This document shows positions 48,622 to 58,651 of a stretch of DNA of 64,000 nt, piece by piece. Both the position numbers and the translations under genes were made by a program. The notes beneath the pieces were generated by a model. It saw nothing but the letters and a program-made list of their open reading frames with translations, did not search any database and was not told the origin of the DNA. Each line of letters opens with the position of its first letter. Position 1 is the stretch's first letter. Source of the DNA: Nodularia spumigena CCY9414 (GTDB lineage: Bacteria; Cyanobacteriota; Cyanobacteriia; Cyanobacteriales; Nostocaceae); the NCBI RefSeq assembly GCF_000340565.2, contig NZ_CP007203.1, forward strand, positions 4,078,513 through 4,142,512, given 5' to 3'.

Positions 48622-49318
48622 TAGACACACTTGTCAAAAATTAACAATACTTGTAACAGTATGTCAGTTAAAATACAGTATCATCCTCATGGCATAGCGC
48701 ATAATATTTGACTACTTATTTTAAATTTTAGCAATTCATCAAACTTATTTTTGACCAAGAATATAGAGACATTTTATAAAACCTCTCTACAAAGGTTTAA
48801 GAAAAAGTATATTTAAATTCATTCGTTGTCTAATTCCTGATATTTTTAATTTTTACAGGATCTTTGGCTGCATTTTAGCGTTCTTTAGACAATAATTCTC
48901 AATATGTCTTGGGATCTTTATAAATGATTAATAATTTAAAGTTATCAGAGTGATAATATATAAATAAGCTAAATTGTTGCTAGTGAACCTAAACTTCAAC
49001 AAAAAGCGATTACAGCGTTATTTAAAACATTTCTATCTAAATTTTGGTTCAGCTAAAAATTAAGCAAAACCTAAGATAGATGCAAGAATAAAATAACGAA
49101 ACTCTGCGTGAATCTTCTCCTAAACTTAACCAGATTTATTTAGGTAGCAAATAAATCTCAAAATTCTGTAATTAATTAGTAAAAGCTACTAATTAATCAA
49201 TTATTTAGAGTTTTGAACGAGTCTAATAATCTGGAATACCATAAATTTTGTTGAAGAATGGTAGGGATAATCTACTATTTACCTTTCTGAGTCAATTTAG
49301 GAATTTTAAGGATTTGTG
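48622..49318. other. Non-coding AT-rich stretch
   Basis: About 700 bp with no ORF, no strong hairpin and no recognised RNA. The end probably holds the promoter of the ankyrin gene. Confidence 0.5.
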
Positions 49319-49783
49319 ATGAATCAGATCAAAAAGCAAAAATTGAGTGAAGTCACCAAGCAATGGCTGATAGCAAATGGCTACAACCCCAATAATTTTA
49401 ATCAACAAGGTGAAAATGGCGACACAGCTTTGATGAAAGCTACTAGAGAAGGAGTCTATGCAGTTGTTAGAGAGCTAATTGATTTAGGGGCAAATATTAA
49501 TGCTAAAAATCATGACCGGAATAATGCTTTATGGTTTGCTTGTTTCGGAAATCATTACGAGTTAATTAGCTTGCTGCTAGCCGCAAAAATTAACATTGAC
49601 AACCAAAATGATAACGGTGCAACTGTTTTAATGTATGCCGCATCAGCAGGAAAGACAGGTGTTGCTAAATTACTTCTACAATACAAACCTAATTTAGAAT
49701 TAAGAAATTTAGACGATTATAAAGCCATAGATTTTGCTAGCAATATAGAGATTTTAGGATTACTCAAAAATGCCGCCAAGTAA
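49319..49783 (+). CDS. Ankyrin-repeat protein
   Basis: 154 residues from the ATG at 49319. Three to four ankyrin units are clear: NGDTALMKATREGVYAVVRELIDLGANINAK, RNNALWFACFGNHYELISLLLAAKINIDNQ and NGATVLMYAASAGKTGVAKLLLQYKPNLELR. It is a small cytoplasmic binding protein. It overlaps the start of the next (decayed) gene by 14 bp, so both were once one operon. Confidence 0.87.
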   Translation: MNQIKKQKLSEVTKQWLIANGYNPNNFNQQGENGDTALMKATREGVYAVVRELIDLGANINAKNHDRNNALWFACFGNHYELISLLLAAKINIDNQNDNGATVLMYAASAGKTGVAKLLLQYKPNLELRNLDDYKAIDFASNIEILGLLKNAAK

Positions 49784-50824
49784 GAATTTAGAAACAGCAT
49801 ACCACGATGCAACCAAGCATTCTTACTTATCTGTACAGATTAATCCCAATATGGTATATATCATCTGGAAGTTGAGAATAATTGTCTAACTCTGATCTAT
49901 GAATTAATTGATGATGGGTTGGAGAGTTATATTATACCGGGGAAAAGTATCAAGGGGTACATTTTTTTAATTAGTTGTGTCTATTATAGGTCTAGCTGGA
50001 AATATCAGGATAGAAGCCTGAGATATTGCTTTTTAGATAGTGGTCATCATTTAGGTGCGATCGCAGCATCAGCCTATTTGCATAACCAAGATATACAACT
50101 GATTTTTGAGTTTGATAAACTTGCTCTCAATACAGTTTTAGGCTTTGAAAATAAAGAGTTTATCACTGCTGCTGTAATCTCAGGTGAGGTGCAAGAAAAG
50201 CCAGTTAGACGGTTAAGGTTGAAGGTTCCTTTTGTCTGTGGTACAGATTATTTTGAAGCTAATAAATTCATTGAAGATAGCTATCAACTAACAGCTGTGC
50301 AGCAAAGTCCAGCACAGCGACTCGAACAGCCACAGTTTAACTTTGACAAGGATAAATTTTATCAAACTGTTTGGAATAGACGTTCAATTAGACGTTTCCG
50401 GAAACAGTTTATTTCTCAAGAAGACTATTTATATATCTGGCGACAAATTGAAAAATCGATACCAACAGCCCATTTTGAGGAAATCGAAATTTACTCTGTT
50501 GTGCATCGAGTAGAAGGGATATCGCCGGGATTATATAAAGGTACGCATCTGCTAAAAGCAGGTAATTTCGGGGAACGGACGGGTTACTTATGCGTGAATC
50601 AAGAGATCGCCAGAGATGGCGCTGTAACTTTGTTTTTTGTATCTGACTATATCAACTATCAAACGGCTATGCAATTAGCTGGTTTTGTCGGACAAATAAT
50701 TTATTTGGTGAGTAATTATTTGGGAATAGATTGTAGTGGAATTGGTGCTTTTTACGATGACGAAACCCAAGAATTACTAGAAACCAATAAAGATGTTCTC
50801 TATGGAATGGCTATTGGCAAATAA
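49770..50824 (+). pseudogene. SagB-type nitroreductase, internally deleted and frameshifted
   Basis: A frame from the ATG at 49770 reads ETAYHDATKHSYLSVQINPN, the conserved start of SagB-type dehydrogenases, but at about 49850 it runs into foreign codons and a stop. From about 49853 a different frame carries GIYHLEVENNCLTLIYELIDDGLE and continues through the FMN-binding SRRRSIRRFRK-like region (NRRSIRRFRKQF) to 50824. The stretch that normally lies between (some 80 residues) is missing. A deletion plus frame change makes loss of function likely, though the long 3' frame is open. Confidence 0.75.
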
Positions 50825-50842
50825 CTAGGATCATAAAGAGAG

Positions 50843-51217
50843 ATGGCGAACCATAATTTTTCTTTTAATAGTGACGATTCTCATCCTATGCAGCCGACAT
50901 CGGCAGATATTATATTGCGGCAACAACTAGAGTATTCTATTAGTAGATATTTTTATGACGGGTGCGATCGCATCATTCAAAATTTGCTCTCTAATTGTCG
51001 CTGGTATGTCACAACTCGCGCTAATGCAATGACATTAGTAATTGAATGTCCTGATCAAGTTACTAATTGGCGGGTTTTGCAAAAAATTGTGCCAATGGGA
51101 ACATTATTAAACTCCATTATCAGCAGTGCTAAAATCCGTGTTTGTCCCCCAGATATTCAAGGTATACCCTTTGAAATGAGAGTAGATGAATTGGCTGTTT
51201 ATCGTGATTGGGCATAA
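50843..51217 (+). CDS. Conserved hypothetical protein
   Basis: 124 residues: LRQQLEYSISRYFYDGCDRIIQNLLSNCRWYV, then VIECPDQVTNWRVLQKIVPMGTLL and IRVCPPDIQGIPFEMRVDELAVYRDW. No signal or membrane part. I recognise no domain. It follows the nitroreductase remnant by 18 bp. Confidence 0.65.
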   Translation: MANHNFSFNSDDSHPMQPTSADIILRQQLEYSISRYFYDGCDRIIQNLLSNCRWYVTTRANAMTLVIECPDQVTNWRVLQKIVPMGTLLNSIISSAKIRVCPPDIQGIPFEMRVDELAVYRDWA

Positions 51218-51263
51218 GTCAATTTTGGATTTTGGATTTTGGATTTTGGATTGTTAATTAAAT

Positions 51264-51731
51264 CTATCTACTCTGGTTGATGAATTTGGTTAATTGTTCA
51301 AAAACTAACTCAGCAGAATGTTTGACTATGGGACTTAATTCTAGTCCTAAATCAAGATTTGCGGCTTCAATGAGGTAAACTGTGACATCTTGGGGAAACT
51401 CATGTGCAAAGATTTTCCTTCCAGCAGCTAAAGCATGATCCCAACGAAAATCATGTAAATTATAACTAGGTTCTGGTAAAGCTTCTAATTCTTTTCCTGG
51501 AACTTTAAATATAGCACCGGGTTCTGAACTTGTGGAACTGGCATCAACAATTATTAATGCTGTACTACCTCTAGCTTTAAACATGACATCCATCCCCCCA
51601 GTTCCACAGTCATATACTCGCACATTAGGATGAGGATTTTCGGCTAAATATTGTTGTAAACCTTGGGCAATAATTACGCCTACAGCATCGTCACTGCGGT
51701 TAAGATTACCGCAACCAATAATAGTTAGCAA
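51264..51731 (-). CDS. hupW: Hydrogenase maturation protease HupW
   Basis: 155 residues: TIIGCGNLNRSDDAVGVIIAQGL opens with the nickel-binding acidic motif of the HupD/HycI protease family, and IIVDASSTSSEPGAIF and LHDFRWDHALAAG carry the other ligands. HupW removes the short C-terminal peptide of HupL after nickel insertion. It lies just downstream of hupL on the same strand, and HupL here does carry that peptide. Confidence 0.87.
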   Translation of the reverse strand: MLTIIGCGNLNRSDDAVGVIIAQGLQQYLAENPHPNVRVYDCGTGGMDVMFKARGSTALIIVDASSTSSEPGAIFKVPGKELEALPEPSYNLHDFRWDHALAAGRKIFAHEFPQDVTVYLIEAANLDLGLELSPIVKHSAELVFEQLTKFINQSR

Positions 51732-51775
51732 GAGTTTTTTAATTAGGTAATTACGATTTGGTAAATCAGAAAAAG

Positions 51776-51925
51776 TCTTGGCGACTAGAAGTCACGGAAC
51801 CATCCAGACAAAACCCAGCGACCTGGGTTTAAAATCCTTCGTTTCTCTTAGTCCGCGCAGGCGGACTTCCCTCCGGGAAGCCGCTACGCGTCATGTTTGT
51901 GTAGTAGCGATTTCTAATCGCCCAA
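51776..51925. repeat. Dispersed repeat, ggcgactagaagtc family
   Basis: It begins tggcgactagaagtcacgg and ends gtagcgatttctaatcgcc, with acccagcgacctgggtt and tccgcgcaggcgga hairpins inside. The same units lie within 5301-5522. Non-coding. Confidence 0.7.
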
Positions 51926-51936
51926 AACTTTTAAAA

Positions 51937-52130
51937 CTAAAACTTCACATCATATTTTTTAGCAATTTCTGTGAATTTTTCACACTGCTTTTGTGATGCG
52001 TCAGTTAATATCATTTCTGCTTGTTGTGGAGTGTTGCCATCTTTAGGAATTAAATACTTGACATAAAGGGCGATAAAATCAGCTACAACTGCCAAACCCG
52101 ATAAACCATGTTTGTCAGCTTCCTTACCCG
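51937..52130 (-). pseudogene. 3' gene remnant
   Basis: An open minus frame reads KEADKHGLSGLAVVADFIALY, then VKYLIPKDGNTPQQAEMILTD, to a TAG at 51937-51939. It has no start codon; upstream it merges into a repeated cgcgaacctttgcg segment. It looks like the end of a lost gene. Not recognised. Confidence 0.5.
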
Positions 52131-52182
52131 CGAACCTTTGCGCTAACCTCCGCGAACCTTTGCGTTTAAACTCCCCCCTTCT

Positions 52183-53283
52183 CTACGCAGTCCGAAAACG
52201 CGCCAACTCCGCACCAGTCTTAGCATCATGGGCGTGAACAGTACACACCAAACAAGAATCAAAAGCGCGCGCGACGTGACCAACCTCCACAGGGTCGCTA
52301 GAATCGTAAATCGGTGTACCTATCAAAGCCTCCTCAATGGGACCACGTTTACCCTCACCGTCACGGGGGCCAATATTCCAAGTCCCAGGAGCAACCACTT
52401 GGTAATTTTTAATCTTACCGCCCTCCACCTCAACCCAGTGAGACAAAGCACCCCGCGCCGCTTCCGTTGCACCCCAACCCTTACCATCTCGTTCTGTAGG
52501 CTTAATATACCAAGGGTCATTTAACTTAAACTCGCGTAAACAGTGTTCAGCTTGGCGATATAACTTGACAAGTTCGTGAACTCGTGCTAGTTGACGCAGG
52601 TGAACACTAGCACCACCCATACTTTTGAAAGCATCCAGTATAAACCCGTCATGGTGTTGCCAAGATTCACCGTGATTACCACCAGCGACTAATTGTCTAG
52701 CTAAGGGGCCTGCTTCTAAACGTCCGAAGTCTTTGTGTAGGACAGCACTCGACCAAGAATAGGCATTTTCAAAGTCTTTGCTATTATTTGCTGTGGGTTT
52801 AGTAGTGCGATCGCTTGGATGAATATCTGCTGTACCTTCATCGTACCAGGAATGTGTAGTATTCTCCCGCAGAAAAGACTGATCCATCAAAGAGTGAGTA
52901 TCACTGAAGCTGTCATACACCCCACCCTTCATAATCATCGCCGCATTGCGCCCTTCCATAGTCGGCTTTTGGTATTTGTCCTCATGGGCTAAATATCCCC
53001 AGGTCACATATTTACCCACACCAGCCCCATATCTATCCAAACCGATATCTAAACCCATGCGCCAATAAAAACCCAAATCTGACTCACGATGATTGCGGTC
53101 TTCATCCAACCAGTCCATAAAATCATCATAAGTCTGGATTTGTTCGTAACGTTCCAATGAACAACCCAGCCACACGGGTTCTAACCAATTAGTGCGGAAA
53201 TATTCCAGAATTGCCCAGGCGCGGGTAATGTCTGTCAGGGTAGGGGCGCACATCACACCACCAGGAACCATATAACTGCTATG
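52183..53283 (-). CDS. hupL: HupL uptake hydrogenase large subunit, 3' part
   Basis: Encodes the last 361 residues, VPGGVMCAPTLTDITRAW onward. The C-terminal metal ligands are in FDSCLVCTVH, followed by a 16-residue tail (AHDAKTGAELARFRTA) of the kind removed by HupW. Joined to the 5' part at 60816 through the 14-bp repeat it gives HSSYM-VPGGVM and 531 residues. HupSL reoxidises hydrogen released by nitrogenase. Confidence 0.96.
   Translation of the reverse strand, partial: HSSYMVPGGVMCAPTLTDITRAWAILEYFRTNWLEPVWLGCSLERYEQIQTYDDFMDWLDEDRNHRESDLGFYWRMGLDIGLDRYGAGVGKYVTWGYLAHEDKYQKPTMEGRNAAMIMKGGVYDSFSDTHSLMDQSFLRENTTHSWYDEGTADIHPSDRTTKPTANNSKDFENAYSWSSAVLHKDFGRLEAGPLARQLVAGGNHGESWQHHDGFILDAFKSMGGASVHLRQLARVHELVKLYRQAEHCLREFKLNDPWYIKPTERDGKGWGATEAARGALSHWVEVEGGKIKNYQVVAPGTWNIGPRDGEGKRGPIEEALIGTPIYDSSDPVEVGHVARAFDSCLVCTVHAHDAKTGAELARFRTA
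53267..53280. repeat. Core repeat of the hupL element (3' side)
   Basis: ACCATATAACTGCT, identical to 60816-60829; continuing to 53283 it is 16/17. The complement, AGCAGTTATATGG, lies within the known 16-bp repeat of the Anabaena 7120 hupL element. Confidence 0.93.
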
Positions 53284-53399
53284 GTAACTTGTGGAATCCT
53301 CATAATGTTACTGAAGAACTTGTTTTATAAAGCTTTTCTGCTATGAGATAACATTTTATTTTCACCATTTCAGTTTATAAATAAGGGAATATCTAGGGA

Positions 53400-54866
53400 A
53401 TGAGCGGACAAAATCAAAATCAGGGTAATTGCGAGGGGACATATTCCACATCTACAGATGAATATGCAAACGCAGACTCAAGGGACTGGTTCGCCGATAT
53501 TTTTGCAGATTTTGAGCCGCAGAACACCACAGACGGTAGCTATAGGGGAACAATGGCGAAAATTAAAGCAACGGAATTACAGTATCAAGCAGTTTTTGAG
53601 CAGAAGTTAGTCGAAGCTAATACTAATTTAAAAAGGGAGAGAATAAGAGTTAGCATTAAACAAACTGGTAATTCTCTCCAGTTACGAGCTACCCTACCGT
53701 TAAAACCAGGGGATAGTAGTGTAGGTAAGGAAAAAAAGCAGTATGATTTGTCTCTGGGGATACCAGCAAATTTAGAGGGACTGAAAACTGCAATTGAAGA
53801 AAGTTACGAGTTGGGTAAATTAATCGCTCGTCATACTTTCCAGTGGAATGAGAAATATTTAGGAATTAAATCGAGAGAGAAGCAAGAAATAAAAACCATT
53901 GGGGAATTATTAGATACATTTGACGAAAAATATTATCAAACCCGTCAGAGAACTATAACCAGTCAAAATACTTTTGCTAACTATATATCTGTAATTAAAA
54001 GAAATTTTCCTCTCACTCATTTAGCCACAAAAGATAATTTTGAGGAAATTATTAATTCATTTCAGGGGAATAAAAAAAATGAACTGATTGCGGTCAGTTC
54101 TGTTTTGATTAAAACCTTTAATTTAGGATTTAAACTTGATGTAACACGGGATAATGTCACCCCAGCCCATAGAGAAATTCCCGAAGATGATCAGATAATA
54201 TCTTCTTTTGACCTCTTTGAAAAATTTGCCCTCAACCGCAAAAATACAAATATTAGTGATGAAATCGACACTTGGGAAATGTGGCGTTGGGTATATGGAA
54301 TGTTGGCGACATTTGGCTTAAGACCAAGGGAATTATTTGTACAACCTGATATTAATTGGTGGATGTCTCCCCAAAATATAGACCATACTTGGAAAGTGAA
54401 TAAAAATACCAAAACTGGATATCGAGAAGTTATTCCTTTTGTACCTGAATGGATAGAATTATTTGATTTACAAAATCCCAAACCATTAAAGATTTTAGAG
54501 AAAAAGGTGGCAAAAATTGCATCTGTGCAAAATATTAATTGGATGCGGAGAGATATATCCAGATGGTTTCGGAAAGTGGGAATTGAGTTTCAACCCTACG
54601 ATTTGCGGCATGGTTGCGCGATTCGAGCGCATCTTCAGGGAATACCAATTAAAGCAGCAGCAGATAATTTAGGTCATACTGTTGATGAACATACAAAAAC
54701 CTATCAAAGATGGTTTGGTATTGAAAACCGGAAAAAAGCCTTTGGTGAGGTAATTAGTCAAAGGTCGTTAATTGAGTTGCAAAAGAATGAAATATTGGCG
54801 CTACGGATGGAGAATGAACGATTGAAGTTGGAGGTGGAAAAGTTGAAACTGTCGAAAAATATCTGA
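53400..54866 (+). CDS. xisC: XisC site-specific recombinase of the hupL element
   Basis: 488 residues. R308 (GLRPRE), K338 (TKTGYRE), Y400-x-x-R403 (YDLRHGCAIRAH), H426 (NLGHTV) and Y435 (TKTYQRWF) form the active site, with Tyr for the usual His. The N-terminal FADFEPQNTTDGSYRGTM matches the nifH-element enzyme. It ends with a coiled coil (LRMENERLKLEVEKLKL). It starts 119 bp from the junction and reads into the element, against hupL. Confidence 0.94.
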   Translation: MSGQNQNQGNCEGTYSTSTDEYANADSRDWFADIFADFEPQNTTDGSYRGTMAKIKATELQYQAVFEQKLVEANTNLKRERIRVSIKQTGNSLQLRATLPLKPGDSSVGKEKKQYDLSLGIPANLEGLKTAIEESYELGKLIARHTFQWNEKYLGIKSREKQEIKTIGELLDTFDEKYYQTRQRTITSQNTFANYISVIKRNFPLTHLATKDNFEEIINSFQGNKKNELIAVSSVLIKTFNLGFKLDVTRDNVTPAHREIPEDDQIISSFDLFEKFALNRKNTNISDEIDTWEMWRWVYGMLATFGLRPRELFVQPDINWWMSPQNIDHTWKVNKNTKTGYREVIPFVPEWIELFDLQNPKPLKILEKKVAKIASVQNINWMRRDISRWFRKVGIEFQPYDLRHGCAIRAHLQGIPIKAAADNLGHTVDEHTKTYQRWFGIENRKKAFGEVISQRSLIELQKNEILALRMENERLKLEVEKLKLSKNI

Positions 54867-54936
54867 ATAAAAGCTTGTATAATTGGCAGATCAGAGGTAA
54901 TATTTACCTTTAAGGTTGTGCTTGTGGATATGGGAC

Positions 54937-56121
54937 ATGATTGAGAGATGGCGATGGGATCAAGGAAGGCTTACATATTTCCGTTTCGATAATCTTAAAA
55001 AGATTTGTAAAGTTATTGTTGATCTTGAAGGCATTAATATCGGTGGAGCAGAAGACTCTATCCTGCGAGCATATTTAACCTCTCAAACGGATCTACCCTT
55101 TGCTCCAACTAATTACAAAGTGTGGAGGAACTATGCTCGTGTATTTGCTTGTTCCTTAGTTGCCACACAGCTAGATGGTCGCTTAACGGTAACAGATATT
55201 GGTCGAAACTTGGCAGGTGTTGATTCACCTGAAATTGATATAGATGAGTATTTGTCATTCTGGATTCCTCGCTTCTATTTGCCTTCCCCCGCATTCCAAG
55301 ATTACACACCCTCTGATAATCGTGTTTTTCCACTGTGCGCGGTTCTGAAGTATCTATTAGCAAATTTTATAGAGTTTGGAGAGGCTGAGATAAATTTATC
55401 TGAAGTGTTTTCTTTGATTATTGGTAATGGATGTAGTGGAACTGAATCTTTAGAAAATTACCAAACTTTAAGACCAACAAATCGTTCAGCAATTGGTGAC
55501 GAACAAAGGCAAGTTCGAGAAATGCTGATCTTTGCTAGCCAGATGAGTTGGTTGAAGTGGTATGGTGGCTCGTTAAAAGTTGATATAGTTCCAGGAGACT
55601 TGCAAAGCATAGAAGATTTAAGAGGAATTGTAGAGCCTCTGCAAAATCACAGAAAATCTACACAACAGCAAGAGATTATAGCTCTTGGAAGAGTCACTAC
55701 TGAAATTGTTAAACCTGTTGCATTAAGTACAAGAGAAATACCTGAAGACATTATTTTCACCGAAGGTAGGAGAGTAAGAGTAACTCATTTAAGAACCGAA
55801 AGAAGTCCTCAACTGCGTAGGCTATTTTTTTCAAGAAACGCTCTTCCTGTATGTGATATGTGTAGTTGTAATACACGTCATAGATACCCCTGGACTGATA
55901 ACCTGCTAGAAATTCACCACTTATTACCACTTTCATCCGCCATTACTGTTACAGGTGAAGGCACTTCTTTGGAAGATGTTGTAGGTTTGTGTCCTAATTG
56001 TCATCGAAGCGTTCACGTATATTACAAACGGTGGTTTGAAAGCAATTCTGTGAATGATTTCCTTTCTCAAGAAGAAGCTAGAAGGGTTTACGAATCGGCA
56101 AAGGAGGCAATTCAGCTATGA
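54937..56121 (+). CDS. HNH endonuclease (probable restriction enzyme)
   Basis: 394 residues from the ATG at 54937. The N-terminal two thirds is of unknown fold; the C-terminus has a zinc-braced HNH domain: CDMCSC, then LEIHHLLPLSSA, then VVGLCPNCHRSVH. Its stop overlaps the start of the methyltransferase gene (ATGA), the usual layout of a type II restriction-modification pair. The target sequence is unknown. Confidence 0.83.
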   Translation: MIERWRWDQGRLTYFRFDNLKKICKVIVDLEGINIGGAEDSILRAYLTSQTDLPFAPTNYKVWRNYARVFACSLVATQLDGRLTVTDIGRNLAGVDSPEIDIDEYLSFWIPRFYLPSPAFQDYTPSDNRVFPLCAVLKYLLANFIEFGEAEINLSEVFSLIIGNGCSGTESLENYQTLRPTNRSAIGDEQRQVREMLIFASQMSWLKWYGGSLKVDIVPGDLQSIEDLRGIVEPLQNHRKSTQQQEIIALGRVTTEIVKPVALSTREIPEDIIFTEGRRVRVTHLRTERSPQLRRLFFSRNALPVCDMCSCNTRHRYPWTDNLLEIHHLLPLSSAITVTGEGTSLEDVVGLCPNCHRSVHVYYKRWFESNSVNDFLSQEEARRVYESAKEAIQL

Positions 56122-57374
56122 ACTTTGCTGCAAAGATTTCTATTGATGAGCAACTGTCTATTTTAAATAAATGCATTTCAAAAAGCATAGATCTTTGTGC
56201 TGAGTTGAATCGCCTTGGCTTAAGCTACGATGACCTTAGATATCGGAATAATCCCCCTATCACTCCTAATCCTGCTAAGTTCCTAATACCTGACGATGTT
56301 GCTTCTAATAATCATGGTGTTCCAATAGTTAGTTTTTTCTCTGGCGCTGGTGGTTTGGATATTGGTTTTGAATATGCTGGCTTCAAACACCTAGCATCAA
56401 TTGAAATTAATTCAATTTTCTGTCAAACAATTAGATTAAATCGACCTAATTGGTTTGTAGTAGGTCCGCCCGATTACAGTGGAGATGTTAAAAACAGAGA
56501 CGAAATTTTTACAATTCTGAAGGTAATGCTTGGCATCCCAACTCCATTTGAAGGGATTTTTACAGGGGGTCCACCTTGTCAACCCTTCAGTATTGCGGCT
56601 AATCAAAGATTCTCAAAAGAAGGAGACAACTTTAAGAGAGTTGGCTTTTCTCATTCCGAATTTGGCAACCTTCTTTTTGACTTTGTTTGGTATATTCAAC
56701 AGTTTAAGCCAAAAGCGTTTCTTCTTGAAAATGTTACAGGTTTGCGAGATATAGACGGTGGCAAGCAGTTGTCCGAAGCAATTAGTGTTTTAGAAGAGAC
56801 TGGATATACCATTTCTGAACCTGTAGTAATGAACGCTGCAAGTTACAGTATTCCACAAAATCGGAACCGCCTTTTTGTCTTTGGTCATCGTACAGCCAAT
56901 CAATTCGTATTTCCCGAAGCAAATTTAAATATTGTTCCTTGTTACAAAGCTTTTGAACACCCAGTAAACAATTTAGAAAACCACATAACACGGCAACACA
57001 AAGCAGAATCAATAATTAGATACATGGAATTGAATTATGGGAGGCGAGATAAACTGGGGCGAGTTGATAGATTAAATCCTGACCTGCCATCTAAAACAGT
57101 TATAAGTGGAGGTACAAAGGGTGGCGGGAGATCTCATCTACACCCTATTTATCCTCGTACTTTAACTGTGAGGGAGTCAGCTAGGTTACAAACATTCCCT
57201 GATAATTTTGTCTTCTCTGGTTCTCCTGCACGGCAATTTACACAAGTTGGTAATGCAGTGCCACCTTTACTAGCCCTACAGCTAGCAAACTCAATTTATT
57301 ACCAAATTTATGCAGGTTCTTTGGTTCAATCAAAAGAAAAGTCCCGATCCAAAAGTAGCCATAGCACCGTCTAA
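56118..57374 (+). CDS. DNA (cytosine-5) methyltransferase
   Basis: 418 residues. C5-MTase motifs: I (VSFFSGAGGLDIGFEYAG, about 72-89), IV with the catalytic cysteine (GGPPCQPFS), VI (ENVTGL), VIII (QNRNRLFVFG) and X (QVGNAVPPLLALQLA). The target-recognition region lies between VIII and IX. It should protect host DNA from the preceding HNH enzyme. Confidence 0.93.
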   Translation: MNFAAKISIDEQLSILNKCISKSIDLCAELNRLGLSYDDLRYRNNPPITPNPAKFLIPDDVASNNHGVPIVSFFSGAGGLDIGFEYAGFKHLASIEINSIFCQTIRLNRPNWFVVGPPDYSGDVKNRDEIFTILKVMLGIPTPFEGIFTGGPPCQPFSIAANQRFSKEGDNFKRVGFSHSEFGNLLFDFVWYIQQFKPKAFLLENVTGLRDIDGGKQLSEAISVLEETGYTISEPVVMNAASYSIPQNRNRLFVFGHRTANQFVFPEANLNIVPCYKAFEHPVNNLENHITRQHKAESIIRYMELNYGRRDKLGRVDRLNPDLPSKTVISGGTKGGGRSHLHPIYPRTLTVRESARLQTFPDNFVFSGSPARQFTQVGNAVPPLLALQLANSIYYQIYAGSLVQSKEKSRSKSSHSTV

Positions 57375-57435
57375 AAACCTTGTTGCAGTGTAGGGCTTAG
57401 AGATCCGTCATCAAATTTTGGCAGGTGGAGATGAA

Positions 57436-57645
57436 ATGCACTCGGACTGCGAAACCATTTTACTTGAGAATAGAAGTCAACAGCAGGATGTTTGGGGCGC
57501 GAGTTGGAATCCTATTTCTCAAGAAATTTTCTATGAATCAATGGTAAATCTCCGTCCACGTCAAAATAGAGCGATGGAAATTTTAGATCCAGCGATTCGT
57601 GAACAGGTCAAACAAATCATCCACAAGTTATTAGGAGGCGTATGA
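57436..57645 (+). CDS. Small protein, unknown
   Basis: 69 residues from the ATG at 57436: HSDCETILLENRSQQQDVWG to LDPAIREQVKQIIHKLLGGV. Soluble, helical at the end. Not recognised. Its stop overlaps the next start by 4 bp, so they work as a pair. Confidence 0.5.
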   Translation: MHSDCETILLENRSQQQDVWGASWNPISQEIFYESMVNLRPRQNRAMEILDPAIREQVKQIIHKLLGGV

Positions 57646-58010
57646 ATAACTGGACTGTAGAACAAATTGCCTTTCGGTGCGTTGCCTACGGCGAGCGAAG
57701 CTATCGCCTTTCTGTACGTCTTGAACGATTGGCACAGAACTTTCTGCAAATGGCATCTCTCAGTTTGGATGGGGTTAATGGGGAAGCGGTACTTGGGATT
57801 GTTAGAGAAAGTAAAGTATTTTTAGAACTGACAGCGATTGATTTAGATGTGGACAGTGCCTTTGAACTGGCTCAAATGCAACGTCAATTGTCTCGATGGC
57901 ATATTCATTGGTGGTCAACTTGGGCAAGTGATTCTAGTCGTCTGGAAATTTCAACTTTGTCTCAAACCTGGGCAAATCGAATTAGGGAGATAGCAGGAGT
58001 TCTGGTTTAA
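57642..58010 (+). CDS. Small protein, unknown
   Basis: 122 residues, mostly helical: WTVEQIAFRCVAYGERSYRL, LERLAQNFLQMAS and FELAQMQRQLSRWHIHWWST. Not recognised. Part of a cargo pair in the hupL element. Confidence 0.55.
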   Translation: MNNWTVEQIAFRCVAYGERSYRLSVRLERLAQNFLQMASLSLDGVNGEAVLGIVRESKVFLELTAIDLDVDSAFELAQMQRQLSRWHIHWWSTWASDSSRLEISTLSQTWANRIREIAGVLV

Positions 58011-58165
58011 ATTCCCATTTCTTAACCCTGATATGCTGAGAAGCAGAGTAGAGAAATTTATTGAAAGTGGTGCATTACATTTCATTAATGCACCTTTTTG
58101 ATGCTTATTATTTGTGCGATACGCTTTTTTGCTAAACTATAATCAGGGAAACACAAGATGAGATT

Positions 58166-58405
58166 ATGAACTTAGATACAATTCAACAAGATATTGCGTC
58201 TCTTCCTCCCGATGCACAACTAATCATAGTGGAACTCGTAGAAGTCCTGAAAAAACGTTACCTTTTGAATCAACACGAATCTTCAGAAAACTCCTCGGAA
58301 GACTGGTCAGACTTTATCGGTTGCATAGAAGCTGAAACAGACCTCTCAAAAAACCATAAAAACTACTTAGACAGTGAACTTAACCAAAAATATGATCATA
58401 GTTGA
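58166..58405 (+). CDS. Antitoxin-like protein (DUF2281/VapB type)
   Basis: 79 residues: MNLDTIQQDIASLPPDAQLIIVELVEVLKKRY is the common opening of DUF2281-type antitoxins, then an acidic, loose C-terminus (SSENSSEDWSDFIG). It overlaps a PIN gene that is broken. Confidence 0.72.
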   Translation: MNLDTIQQDIASLPPDAQLIIVELVEVLKKRYLLNQHESSENSSEDWSDFIGCIEAETDLSKNHKNYLDSELNQKYDHS

Positions 58406-58651
58406 TACAGGCTTTTGGTTAGCTCTTGCCAATAAAAAAGATGCAGTTCATATATCCGCCAAAAAACGATTTCAAGATTTAGCTAATCAGCAATTTATTA
58501 CAACCTGGTGCGTCGTCACACCAAACCTGCTATCTATTACAAAAAAGAGTAGGAGTAGATGCTCCAAAAATCTTTATTCATAAAATTTCTACAGGAAAGC
58601 TACAAATCTTTGATCTCAAACAACATCATTGTATTTCTGCTAAAAACTCAA
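58392..58651 (+). pseudogene. PIN toxin (VapC type), frameshifted and cut by a MITE
   Basis: From the ATG at 58392 it reads MIIVDTGFWLALANKKDAVH and continues to TTWCVV, then loses frame near 58515. A second frame carries CYLLQKRVGVDAPKIFIHKI and runs on to CISAKNS, where the MITE at 58652 begins. A frameshift plus truncation should kill the toxin, leaving its antitoxin without a partner. Confidence 0.78.
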
